Assembly (NCBI GenBank): GCA_034401135.1
Contig: JAWZSP010000008.1
Span: 1,364,001 to 1,428,000, forward strand
Length of the DNA stretch: 64,000 nt
Direction: 5' to 3'
From: Volutella citrinella
Lineage: Eukaryota > Ascomycota > Sordariomycetes > Hypocreales > Nectriaceae
The notes beneath the pieces were generated by a model. The model had not been told where the DNA came from and did not search any database. It saw nothing but the letters and a program-made list of their open reading frames with translations. Shown here one piece after another: positions 8,830 to 19,798 of this stretch (position 1 is the stretch's first letter; the number at the start of each line of letters is the position of its first letter). A program made the translations under genes and the position numbers.

Positions 8830-11756
8830 TTAGTCTTCTTGAACCTCGGCCTCGACACGAATGAGATCAAGGAGGGACGCGATATAAGGGCTCTGTTCAA
8901 TATCAGTACAATCGAGCTGGGTGGGGATTAGGGAGCTTATATCACTTACCAGTGCCCTGTTCTCCGTCATGATTTCGAAGAGACGCCCCATATGCGCTCG
9001 GAACAATGCCTCGTTCCAGCCTCCAGTCTCGCCGCCGCGCCGAGACTTGACAAACTCTTCTTCCGCGTCCGTCTTGATTACGTTACGGGCCAAGTTGCGG
9101 AGCACCAGGGCCGCACTCAATGGAATACCTGCGGCCTGAGGCGGCGCATTAGGGTTACGCTCATCCCGCATAGTCATGGTCTCTTCGAAGGTGATGGCCA
9201 GGGTTCTTGCCGGAACAACCCATGAGCGTTCTGGTCGGCCTGCCTTTGCATCGGAGCCGGGCAACACGGCCGAGATATGCGTGTTGATGTGCCGCGCGGA
9301 ATCATGTAGGAACATCCGGGTTGGCGAGGGAAACCTCGCGCACTCGCCCCATGTGCAGGTAAACTCCTTCTCTGCATTGTCGAACTTGCCTTCGTCATTC
9401 TTCTGCTCATTCAAATGAGTCGATAGGATATGGTCCCACATCTGCTCCTGTCGGAGGAAGAAGTGTCCACACTTTTCGTTCTTCCTTTCGGGGTTCGTCG
9501 CCCACAAGCAACGGCCGTACTCGCGGCCCTCGAGGCTGAGAGGGTTCGGTCGTGCCCGAATGCCATGGATGATGAACTTCTGCTGAGGATCGCCAGGTTC
9601 CCGCAGCACTTGTGCATTTGAGTCCTTGTACACGGATGTGCTGTTCCTGATGAAGTCCGCGGGCGTGATCAGTGCCTGCCCGATGGCTTTCAGTGGTCCA
9701 ACAAAGGCGCTCTGATACGCCTGCCAAGCTTCTAGCTGCGTGACAAATGATTCGTTGTCTTCTTCGAAAAAGCAACGCACCCAGCGATGAACACGATCCG
9801 GCTCCTCGAGCTTCAGCATCTCCTTGAGGAGGTCCTCAGGCATGGGGGCAATCTGATTGCGTGCCGGGAGCTTCCTCTCTGGTTCCATGACAAATTCTTG
9901 CTGCCACTTTCGGGCTCCGTGGGAGAGAAGACGCATGAGCAGCTCGACTAGGTTTTCAGGCGTAATGGATCGCATCAGATTGTCGACATTTTGCACCACG
10001 GCCGTGTACTGGTATAAGAAGTCGAGGCAAGCATCGATCAGCTCATCGTCGTTTAGTAGCAGCCAACTATATATGCGCTGGAGAATCGGTCCAGGGACAT
10101 CGCCCAGCTTGTTAGTTGCCTCCAAGTTGACAGAAATACGACCCAAAGCCCGGAGGGCGGTGAGAATAGTTCCACGGTCTTCTGAGGTCATTTGAGAAAG
10201 AAGAACCTTGTATAGGGGGTCTTCTGCCTCAAGGACCATGAAAGGAGTAAGCTGCTCTGCAATATCAAGGGCTAGATGCTTGATTTCGATCAACGAGTCC
10301 TTTTGAGGGAGGCGTAGAATGATGCAGACGAGATCCTTCAGTGGGAAGAAATCGGACATGTTGTGCGCATTTTCGGGCAGAGTGACCATATTTCGAATGG
10401 TAAGAACGGCCTCAGTGACGAGGACGAGCTCGTCCACATATGATTCTGTTTGGAGAACGTCGGGCGTGTCCTTTTCTAGAAGATTGTCAATGCGCTCTAG
10501 AATGTCCTGGGTTCCGTTATTTCCGTCAAGGACTCCAATGTCGATGGAGTCAACCAGGGGATCCCATGAAATGGTCCAGTCCACGTGGTAGAAGAGTTTT
10601 CCGACTTGCAAACCCTTTTCCACGAGTCCTTCCGCCAGACCTGGGAAGGAGTCGAATTTGTACTTGTCTCCTCGCTCAAAAGAAATCTTGACCAGATGGT
10701 TTAGGGCGAATGCTTGCTCGGCGGGAATGCTTGATCGAAGGGCGTTGAGGCAGCGCATGTAGATGTTGGGACCATCAAACCCAGCTTGATATATGTCAGC
10801 CTATGCTTTCTTCAATTTGGGCATCAGGGGAGATACTTACTCCCAGGCTGAAGCGGCTGGCGCAATGCCGGGTCGCGGGACCGCTGATGCTGGGTAATGC
10901 GCACAAACTCGTTTGGCGCATTTCCTGGAGTTGCCACGGCTCGGAGCTGGAGGGGCTTAAGATAGCGCGGCTGATAGGACGTCACCAAGTGTGATGTGTT
11001 TTCATGATTGGGTGGTTGGTGAAGGATAGACGGTCCTCGGCTGCCTTGGTGAGATTGCTGATGAATATGAGCCATGCTCTGGTGGTTTACGGGAGCCTGA
11101 GAGGGGTTCCCAGCCGGTGAGTTGGCATGACTAGCATGTTGCGCAGTCGTGTTTCTCGTCGACCGTGATGATCCTGTGTCGGGCTGGAAGATGACCCGCT
11201 GGGGCGGCGCCTCGCGCAAGCCGCGAGATGCGCGGGCACTAGCCGCAGCATCGGGGGCTGGGCGCTCACGAACGGGAGTTCCGTCATCTCCAGATGCGTT
11301 TGAATCGTTCGCCCCAACGTTGCTCTCTCTTTTGCCTCGGAAGTTCTCACGAGTGCGGTTGAGGAGTCCGGCTCCCTTAGCTGTGACATCCTCAAGAATT
11401 TCCTTTGGCGGCGGCTCCTTGCCATGGACCGTGGAGATTTCAAATGCAGCCAAGTTCTTGTAGAACTTTTCCTTCAGTGAGAAGGCAGTCGAGGCCTCGT
11501 TGTTAGAGTAGATGCCAAGCTCGGATGCCATTCGCCGCCACGCGAGCTTCTCCTCCGACACCTTGTCGTATCCGCCACTGGCCACGATATGGTTGAATAC
11601 TTTCAATAGATCAAGGTGGGTCGTTCCGACTTTCGGTTCCGCGTCCAGTGTTGTCCCCCGCTTCGCGTGGTAGTCGCGCAGCCGTGTCATGAAGTCTTCA
11701 TACTCGGTAGTTCGGTCGATCGTGTGGACAGGTGTTTCCTGTCGCGAGGGCGCCAT
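8830..11756 (-). CDS. rsc9: Chromatin remodelling RSC-complex subunit, ARID/zinc-finger (Rsc9-like)
   Basis: Nuclear subunit of the RSC/SWI-SNF-type ATP-dependent chromatin remodeller; ARID domains bind DNA. Three exons: 11756-10841, 10784-8950 and 8892-8830, giving 937 aa. Residues about 15-110 form the ARID/BRIGHT domain (TRLRDYHAKRGT, HLDLLKVFNHIVASGGYDKV, WRRMASELGI). A Ser/Gln-rich linker and a long helical ARM/HEAT-like region follow. Two Cys2-His2-like units lie near residues 700-770 (CLWATNPERKNEKC..., then CTWGECARFPS with HINTHI). Intron 1 is 56 nt with a GCTGAC branch point. Intron 2 (57 nt, GTAAGTG...CTGATATTGAACAG) is a multiple of three without stop, so retained transcripts would stay in frame. 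The start has no competing upstream ATG in frame. Family call is strong; the symbol follows the yeast orthologue. Confidence 0.88.
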
Positions 11757-12490
11757 GATGCCGACAAGTGCAATCGGGAAATCCCCGACGCGTAGTTTTC
11801 TTCAATGACGGGTTCTGTGCCGAAGTCGAGGCTATGGATTCCGAGATGCGATCGCGAACCAGGATCGCTGTCTTGGTTGGGTCGATGAAACGCGCGCGTT
11901 CGAGTGGGTTAGGGTCGTCGCTGTCGCCGTCGCCGTCGCCGTCGCTGTTACCAAAAAAAACAAAGCAAGCTACCGCGACCAATTACCTATGCTGCAGTAG
12001 CCGCAGGATAAAGCGCCTGGCAAGTACGCAGAGCGTTTTGACGATGCTGCTGTTGAGCTGGTGGAGTTCAATCGAATCGCCCTCCCAAATCGCCAGGTCC
12101 AGGGAATTAGGTCGAGTTGGCGCGCGCCAGAAATTCGCCAAGCAGGGATCTTATCGGCACGTGACACCCCATTGGACAGCCATGTCAACAACGACCAATC
12201 GGCTCTTTTTCGTTTTCGGGAAGGTCGTCCAGAGCGCCTGCCCCAGAATCTGGCCACCCTTGATGGGTTTACATGTGGAAGGAGCGCCCGTGGACTGTAT
12301 TAGACAGACCCTGTGGCCTCAGGAATTCCTGCGTATCCTTCGAGGTTTACCTGGACATGCGCTGCCCAGGTATCATCAACGTCCCCTCCACATCGATGCC
12401 CCTCAAGTCTTCTCGAGGCGCACATGGTTGGCTTTATTGGTAGAAAGACCGCGGCATCCTATCGATACACACTCTTGACTTTTGCCCGAA
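11757..12490. other. Divergent promoter region between rsc9-like gene and orphan gene
   Basis: About 730 bp. It contains a short GTCGCC repeat at about 11920-11948, which would fall in the 5' leader or promoter of the rsc9-like gene. Several open frames exist on both strands but lack family resemblance. An upstream exon of the orphan gene at 12491 cannot be excluded. Confidence 0.4.
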
Positions 12491-14099
12491 ATGCCAAGTC
12501 CTCCGACACCCACGCCGCTTTCGAAATGTCCCTTGCGGCAACTCAAGCTCTGGCATGGGACCCTGAATAGAACGTACAACACCTCAAGGCCGTTTAGTGT
12601 GTTTACGATGACCCTTAACGGGGAAAGACCCGTCGACTCTGTGTCAGGAACTCTGGTGTTGCAGATTCACCACGGTCATAGTGAATTGGTAACAGCCATG
12701 GAACATGTCCATCAACACTGTCCCAAGTCTTATTCACGCGGCATAGGTTTCGGTCCGGCTCCACGAACTAATGGGAGGTTCGGCGACGACTGTATTAATG
12801 GGCGCAGATCGATATCATTTGCGGCTTCACATTCAAATCCCATTGCAAGGCCGGGCTATACAAGTTCAATTTGAAGAAGAGCGAGACTTCAACGTGACTG
12901 TTTGCATGCTGAGGAAGTGTGACTTCAGAATTGGTGACTCGATTCCTAGCGACCTGCAGATCAAGCCAACAAACGAACAGCCTACTCCACCAATGGTCCT
13001 TGGACCTCGCCTTTCCTCTATCCCGCTTTTAATACAAACGCCAGGCTCGAACCCCTACCCACGGAACAGCCAGCCCCAAAGCCCTCCTTTCGCCGCATTG
13101 CTCAACGCCCCGGCCGCCACCAACTTCCTCGGGCCGACCGTGAATCATTCGCCAACTGCCCAACAGCTTGGGCAGCGGATGAGCCCACTCCCTTCCCTCA
13201 AAGATCCCTCGATCCACAGACGCAACATTGAGGAACCGGAAGCAGAGATTGACCCGTATGTGTTGTTTGGTCAGAACAGCGCCGGCACACACAAGCCAAG
13301 GGTAGGGTCCCCACTCATCAGGCAAAGCTTCCAATCTGTAGGTTCTCCAGGACACATCTCAGACCAGTCTACCGAGCCAACCCAACCACAGGGCATAACG
13401 GCCAGAAGCAGCTCGGCCTCTACAGATAGCTCAGATCCTGGAGATTGTGAATCATACCGACAAAGAACCGGGGGAATTCCGGGTGGTAAAAGAACGGCAG
13501 TGGAGGAAGGGCGGCCTGCGCGCTTGGTACGACACGAAAGCTTGCCATCATCGCCAGTAACCCCACAGAACTTCCGTGATCTGATGCCACTTCCCCGTAA
13601 ACTGCCATTTGGACAGGCAAAAGGGAGAACCACGACGACTCGCGGCCCATCAACCGCCAATTCATCGCTTTCAGGTCTGGTTGGCGATGGGGACAAAACA
13701 TCCAACAATGGGCCTGTGACTGTAGCCACAGCCAAAGGCGGAAAGGAAGCTACCACCACCACGATGACTTCAAATGCAGGAAGCCAAACCGATGTTATCT
13801 CCGACTCGGAAATACCAGAAGGTTTGGTTCAAAGCCAACCAAAGACTAGACCTGCAAGATCGGCCGACCCTGTAGGGTCAAATCCGTTGATTCTCCTGGC
13901 CGACTCGGATTCACTGAACGAGATCCAGAAAATAACTTCTCGAATTGTTTCGCAGTATGAGTCTGACATTAGGAGCGGTAGCAAGGTAAATGCATCTGCG
14001 AAGTTTTACATGAACCAAATAGACGAAGCACGAAAAAACTACTGGGTTGCTCGACTGACAACCATGATGGACGACTCTGTCCCAGGCATTGAACCTTGA
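12491..14099 (+). CDS. Orphan Ser/Pro-rich protein with an unresolved frame change
   Basis: Two well-composed reading frames are needed. The first runs from the ATG at 12491 (LRQLKLWHGTLNRTYN, PVDSVSGTLVLQIHHG); the second runs from about 12771 to the stop at 14099 (GGSATTVLMGADRYHLRLHI, then a long Ser/Pro/Thr-rich region, then a helical C-terminus). The first-frame protein continues plausibly up to GFGPAPRTN at about 12770, just where the second frame takes over. A 58-nt intron at 12689-12746 (GTAACA...CATAG) would join the frames. So would a single-base shift near 12770 or, less likely, a 31-nt intron at 12747-12777. I do not recognise the family. Either a real gene with a poor-consensus intron or a frame-broken gene fits. 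Confidence 0.5.
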
Positions 14100-14277
14100 T
14101 GTCTATGGACGCTGCAAATACGTTGACGAGAGCTTATAATGAACACACTTCAATGTGCTACAAGTATCTATGTACCTATCTCCTGTGCATCGAGTGACTG
14201 ATCACACTTCGGGGGGTAGCGGTTTCCCCCGCCGCCTTTTCTCAGTTCAACTCCCTGAGCCATTCGTCCCCTCTCCC

Positions 14278-14310
14278 CTTCACACTTCTCCCCTTCACAC
14301 TTCTCCCCTT
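14278..14310. repeat. Short tandem repeat in orphan-gene 3' flank
   Basis: The unit CTTCACACTTCTCCCC occurs twice in direct succession, followed by a degenerate third copy (CTTACACTT). The copy number is low and no function is implied. Confidence 0.6.
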
Positions 14311-14508
14311 ACACTTATTCGTTTTACCATCTCAGGCACTGTAATTACCTGCACTTGCTTCTGAGTCCTGGCATTGTTGGCCTTTTGTGAAGCGAATCAC
14401 TTCTTTGTTCCCTTTCAGCACTTGACAACCATTATCGCTCCGACGGCACCGTGCACTACCCTGCCCCAGAGACACAATACTTCATCGCGGATACACCTCT
14501 TTCTCACA

Positions 14509-15195
14509 ATGGATTCTTGCGTATCTACTACCGCCGACACCACTCTCAAGATGCAGAGCTATCATCTCTCCCTTGCGCATGCGCATCAAGTAGCGCTCTT
14601 TGCCAGACAGCCTCAGGCACAGTTTGGGCTGAGGGACTCATCCATGACTACTTTTCGTCATGGGTGTAACCGAAACCTGGCAACGCGCCACCGTAACGAA
14701 CAAAGAAAGACACAAGTCCCCCTCAGCACAATTGTCGATATGTCCCCTGCCTGGTTTGTGAGCGGCGGTGGCATTTTCAACATCTTCCAATGCCTCGACA
14801 TGTCCAATGTCGACAATCCCATCAACGAACGGGATGTGCGCCTGTTCCGCTGCGTCGATGATCAGAGTGGTAGCCTCCCGCGACATGTCCTCCAGTGGGG
14901 CGAGCACAAGAACGGCGACATCACGATTTGGAGCATTCAGGAGTGCCGACTGGCGAAGAACACAGGGGTGGCATCCACACGCAAGAAGCTCGCCGTTGTT
15001 CCTGCACGACGCCGCAGAGGCATACGGGCCAAGGTGTGCAACATCATGGCAGAGTTTTCCGGTGGACGAGGCCAATTTCAGGATCTGGCTGAGGTGTTTG
15101 AGGTGGTCAAAGTCAAGGAAGAGCCACGTGAAGCCGTATGGCGCTTGGTCCGGCGCAAGGTTGATACCAACCAGGCACAGCTTTTTAATCATTAA
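14509..15195 (+). CDS. Hypothetical protein, strand uncertain
   Basis: An open frame of 228 codons starts in a good context (TCACAATGG) with C-biased third positions over 14740-15150. Visible stretches include FNIFQCLDMSNVDNPINERD, HKNGDITIWSIQE and a basic patch ARRRRGIRAK. I recognise no domain. The opposite strand is also open from 15192 to 14638 (184 codons) in the register where the first base of one codon pairs with the third of the other; its Val/Ala/Asp/Glu/Gly-rich product is typical of an antisense shadow but cannot be dismissed. Only one is expected to be genuine. Confidence 0.35.
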   Translation: MDSCVSTTADTTLKMQSYHLSLAHAHQVALFARQPQAQFGLRDSSMTTFRHGCNRNLATRHRNEQRKTQVPLSTIVDMSPAWFVSGGGIFNIFQCLDMSNVDNPINERDVRLFRCVDDQSGSLPRHVLQWGEHKNGDITIWSIQECRLAKNTGVASTRKKLAVVPARRRRGIRAKVCNIMAEFSGGRGQFQDLAEVFEVVKVKEEPREAVWRLVRRKVDTNQAQLFNH

Positions 15196-16025
15196 TATCC
15201 GGCGTTATCTTGTATGTCATTGCAATCGGCATCAATAGGGTGATTTACATTTGGGTCAGGCACAGGGCTGCGGTCTTGACCATGAACAGCGAGTTTAGCC
15301 TATGGTACATAGCCAAAGGCAAGGAAAAGAAAGGGAAGGGAAGGAAAGGAAGTTCTAGGGCAACACTTGAGCTTGAAGTACCAGGTATCCATAGCCACCA
15401 GTGGCTGTATGTTTGCACTTCTCGGGCCTTGGTAAAAAGCCCACCACAGTGGGTAGTTCCGTCTACCTCGTCTGGAACATGATTCTCCTTTCCCACAGCG
15501 CGAGATTCGAACATCAATAAAGTGCGAAATATGGAAATAGAAGAAATAACCTAGTCAGGTGTATCATAACGCATGCCGTAGCGCATTGCAAATGCTCAAA
15601 TCATCAGTCACATTCGGGCGAAGAACAGCAGTTCAACAATGCCGCAACGTGAAATCCAAAAGGGACCTTCACAATACAAGACGAAAAAAAGGCCAAAAAA
15701 AAACAAATAAGCATCCAACGGCCCTTTGGCTGGAGGGACTAAGCGGAAAGATAAGCCAAAAGAAGTCCCAACCGAATGTTCTACGCCCGACACAGGTATC
15801 GCCCATTTAAACTATTCCGCCCCAGTTGAAATCCCCCTTTTACTGGCCGACTCATGACGATGAACGAGATATACCAAGGAATGAGTCTGTAGATGAAGTT
15901 TTGACGATGTGGTGGTGCGCTAGTGTGAGGAGCGCATTGGAGTGACATGAGGATGCTCGGCGAGATTTCGCGACAGCCTGGTGAGAAGGCGCAATGTTAT
16001 GATGGTGAATTTTCGTGTACCACGC
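15196..16025. other. Intergenic, nothing recognised
   Basis: About 830 bp between the hypothetical gene and the 3' end of the ysc84-like gene. It contains A/G-rich runs (about 15325-15350 and 15680-15705) and no supported gene. Confidence 0.4.
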
Positions 16026-17384
16026 TTATTCCTTCATCTTGACATAGTTGCTTGGGAAAATACCCGTCCTTGAGCCAATCGTACCGGTCCTAGGGAAAGA
16101 GTCAATATGAGTGGGCGAAGAGTTGGAGTTTTGTATAATGCTTACCACCAATCATTGTCACTATCTGTCTTCTTCGTGACCGTAATGATATCCCCCTTTT
16201 TGAATGCGAGGTCACCTGGTTGGTCGGCGTCAAAGTTGAACAGAGCTACGGCCTCGTTCTGCTTGAGATTGGCTTGCTTGGCGCCAAAGTTGGGCTTGGG
16301 CGCAGTTGGGCGACCGGGTCCTTGCTTCTTGGGGGGGTTATCGCTGTACGTGTAATCGTCGTTGCCCCGAGACGCAAATGTGTTTGACCTGGATGGGCCG
16401 TTGTTGCCGCCTGGTCTGTCGTACACATCGTCTTGCCAGGTGCTCGAGCGCTGGGGTCGACCGAAGCCGTCGTCACGTCCACCGCCTGAGCCAAAAGAGG
16501 ACTCTCGCCGGCCACCGTACGCAGAATCGTTATGAGTTTCGCCGTAGACGGGGCTATCGTTATACATGGAGTCGTTCATGGTGCCTGCACGCATGCCGCT
16601 GAAAGCCCGGGAGTTCAAGACAGTCATGAGGGGGGCCGCTTGGGATGGAGGTGGCACACCGCCGGTCAGCAGCTGTGCTGCCGTGAGGCGTTGTCCATAC
16701 ATCTTCTCGTTGGCATCGCGACGCTCGATAATACCCGAGCCTTCCAGCGAAACACCAGCGAACAGTCCCTTGGTATTGGAGTAGCTGAAGATTCCTGCAA
16801 CGCCCTTCAGCGAGGCAGCACCAGCAGCTTCCGCATTGCGGCCCACGGGACCCGCGGCCAGCGACACATTTCCACCAAACGTTATGGATCCCTGCTGGGC
16901 GAATGATCTGACGGCGCTGGCGTCGTTGAGGATGAAGACGAAGTCGGTCAACTCGAAACCAATCTGACCACCGAAACCGGCGCCGAGGGTTCCAATGGCG
17001 CTGGGGGCGCTCCAGGAGCCGTTATCAAGGCGGGCGACAACTAAGCCACTGCCGAAACGTCCGGAGCCGAGGAAGCCGGCCTTGAAAACAGTCATGATGG
17101 CGAGACCCTTGGCGTTGGCGAGGATAGCGGGCGGGATGACCTTATCGGGGCCAAGGGCCTTGCTCGGGCGGATAAACTTCTCTAGGATGTCGCGGCATTT
17201 TGAACACTCGGCTGTTGCGCAAGACAGATAATGTTAGTCGGAGTTGGTGATGGCGAGGCTTTGGGGGTCCCCATAATGATTATTATGGCTGGGAGAGGGG
17301 TACTGGAGCTGTGCTACTGTGCGCGCCACAGCGCCAGAGGGACTTACACGCCAAAGACGACGGGAGAGGGTTGTGGAGGCCCAT
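16026..17384 (-). CDS. SYLF-SH3 actin-patch protein (Ysc84/Lsb3-like)
   Basis: Endocytic actin-patch protein; the SYLF (DUF500) domain binds lipid and actin and the SH3 domain binds proline-rich partners. Three exons: 17384-17348 (37 nt), 17211-16146 and 16089-16026, giving 388 aa. The protein starts MGLHNPLPSSLA, continues SECSKCRDILEKFI, and has the SYLF core over about residues 14-210 (GFLGSGRFGSGLVVARL, GGQIGFELTDFVFILN). A Gly/Asn/Arg-rich linker with scattered Ser follows. The SH3 domain fills the last 58 residues (ALFNFDADQPGDLAFKKGD, DWW, GIFPSNYV). The last intron splits the SH3 domain after the WW pair; only the 56-nt intron at 16090-16145 restores GIFPSNYVKMKE. The first intron is 136 nt. 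Family call is secure. Confidence 0.92.
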
Positions 17385-18882
17385 GGCAACTTGGGTCTTG
17401 GATCTGAAGGAACGGACTTCGGACGGGAATCACTTCTGGTGTCGTGAGAAATCAGAAGTCAGAAGGAGTCGGGCACCAGGAGCTCGCGACGAGGGAGGTG
17501 AAGTGAAGTGGGGTCTGTCTGGGTAGAACACTGGCGTCACCGGAGTGGGCGCAGCTTTCTCGGGTGATCGATTGGAGCTCGAGGACCACCGGGAGTAACA
17601 CGGCACGCTGATTCTTGGCGGGGAGGGTTGGGGAGGATCAGTGGTAATGATAAAATCCAGTCGGACGTGCCTTGGGGGGAAAGCTTGTTAATGCCTGAGC
17701 TGCATCAGTCGGGGATGTCTTGATGTCACGAACAGAAAGGAAGGAGAGGCTGGATGGACTTTGGGAGGCAGCCGAGCATCCCATCCCAAGCTCTCTGTGG
17801 ATGGGATGGGGCTGGCGCGGATCCCCAGCGGAAGGCGAGACCACTACGTAAGGCCGCTGCCAAGCCCCCGTTGTAGTGGTGCAGGTGCTTTGTAACTGCA
17901 GTGGTTGTTCTTCGCCTTCTCCACGCTAGCTCCGAATGCTTCACCCCAGTCCCCCGCCTGTCATTGTTGGAACGTGCCAGCCGGCCACTGACACTGTAAG
18001 TAATAACGCATTGGATCCTGAATCGTGATGCGCACACACTGTAGTAATTGCCAGACGGACCCTTGCAGAGTTCGCACGAGCATTTCCTCTCGGGATTACT
18101 GAAGCCCGCAATTTCCGCAAGTTGGAATGGCCTTTGTTAATCATTGTACAACGCTTTCTCTCTCACCAACTTGAAGTACCCCTTCCTTCACTGTGACTCG
18201 TCTCTCTTCAAACGGCACCACCTACGTTTTGTTTTTCACGAGCAACAAAAATCTGGCATCGACCCAAGTCGCCTCGTAATATAGGCAAAGATCCGCAGGC
18301 TACTGGCAAGCCTCTCATCTCATCCAGGAACGAGTAGTTCGCGCCGACACGCAACCAGTCGAGGTACAACGCGCAGTACAAACCAATTCCAAAGAGCGGC
18401 AGCAAGTGTGTGGCGGCCCACGCGGCGAGTATGTGGCGGTGCGCATGTCATATGTCCAGTCTTCAACCCCATGCGGGCGGGTACGTACCCGCACTGGGCT
18501 GGAGTGATGGACCTGCGTTTATCGTCATGGGTCTTGCCGCAATTGGAACCGTCTAACGCTGCCGCCTACGTTCCCCTTTCGCACACTCCGCCATCGACCC
18601 GACTTGCGATCTTGACTGCCTCCCCCCGCGCCTCCCGCCCACGATACCCCTTGCCTCGCCAGTCTTCAAGTCAAGTTCGGGTCTGTCAGCGCTTTTGCTA
18701 CTTCGCGCAGTCGCCCCTTCGCACAATACCGTGCCCGATTTGTTCGCGCCAATCCTGACGCTCCTCGGCGACACGACTCGAATCGCCCGCTACCAGGCCA
18801 CGCTTGCGCCCTCTCGCCTGCCGTCCCATCGCCCGCCTCCCGAGCCTCCCGAGCCTCCCGCACACCCCAGACTCTATCCGTC
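17385..18882. other. Divergent promoter region
   Basis: About 1.5 kb between the ysc84-like gene (minus) and the SNARE gene (plus). It has CT-rich tracts near 18540-18700 and the short tandem GAGCCTCCC at about 18840-18858, typical of fungal leaders. No gene was supported. Confidence 0.45.
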
Positions 18883-19243
18883 ATGTCTGAAGCCTACGAG
18901 CGCGAGCGCCAGAACAACTCGCGCCTGGAGGATCTCTCCGCAAAGGTGTCTGCCCTCCGCGGCGTCACCAACGATATCTACGACAATGCTCGTGCCCAGG
19001 AAGTCCTCGACAATACCGTATGTTGATTCTCGAATACCTCCACACCATACAAAGTGGCTAACACACGCCTCTCCGCTGTTACAGAATGAGACCTTCTCTT
19101 CCATGACCACACAGATGAAGGGCTCCGCAGGCCGCCTCGCACGCATGGCCGCATCTGGCAACAAGGTCGCCATCCTGAAACTCGCGGGCATCATCATCGG
19201 CGTGTTCCTCTTCCTCTATTATCTCTACCATGCCATTTTTTGA
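18883..19243 (+). CDS. Qc-SNARE of the Sft1/Bet1 type
   Basis: Golgi SNARE acting in retrograde or intra-Golgi vesicle fusion. Two exons, 18883-19017 and 19085-19243, giving 97 aa, the same length as yeast Sft1. Residues about 5-75 form a coiled-coil SNARE motif (RLEDLSAKVSALRGVTNDIY, then FSSMTTQMKGSAGRLARMA). Residues about 79-97 form a C-terminal membrane anchor (ILKLAGIIIGVFLFLYYLYH), leaving two residues in the lumen. The intron is 67 nt (GTATGT...TTACAG) and lies between codons within the SNARE motif. Bet1 is the alternative; the length and short N-terminus favour Sft1. Confidence 0.85.
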
Positions 19244-19798
19244 TTGCGGAGCTGGCCGCCACTGCAAGTGGACTGCGTCAACTATCCGCGTTAGGTCGGC
19301 AAACTCACACGGCAGCCGGGATTTCCGATGGAGCAGGGCTTCATCAAGTTCGCACGCCGATGCATTATGAGATGTGGGAAAGAATATTAGGCCCCATCGA
19401 AGGGGAACGGTCCAGCCCGGGTTAGAAGGACCACAGGTTTGGCGCTTTGGCTGACATCGTGTTGCTCGTTGCATGATTCCGTCAAGCAGGATTGATTTTT
19501 GCGTCATAGCATGGGAACAATGGCGTTCGTCTGCGAGGTTTTACATAGCATCTAATAGTCGTATAAACTCGAGAAGACCAAGAGCATACAACTTGGGTGC
19601 GGTACCAATGCAAATGTGAGGCTCGGGAACCTGGATTTAAATAAACTTGTATTCATCCCCTGATTTTACGATGTACGTGGACCCCCAACATGCAAACGCC
19701 CGTAACATGCCAGAAGTCATTATGTTCAAATACGTCTCACCGGGCCCCTATCCAGTCATTCTAGCCTCTATACATCCCCATGGCCGCAAACTCGCACT
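19244..19798. other. Convergent 3' flanks of SNARE and ArfGAP genes
   Basis: About 555 bp of untranslated flanks between two convergent genes. No further feature was recognised. Confidence 0.4.

Noticed and set aside
12747..12777. 31-nt intron joining the two frames of the orphan gene
   Set aside because: It has GT...AG and a CTAAT-like branch, but it is shorter than introns known to be spliced in fungi and the branch lies only about 5 nt from the acceptor.
15480..15510. GTTCGAATC on the minus strand as a tRNA B-box
   Set aside because: No T stem, anticodon arm or acceptor pairing could be formed around it.
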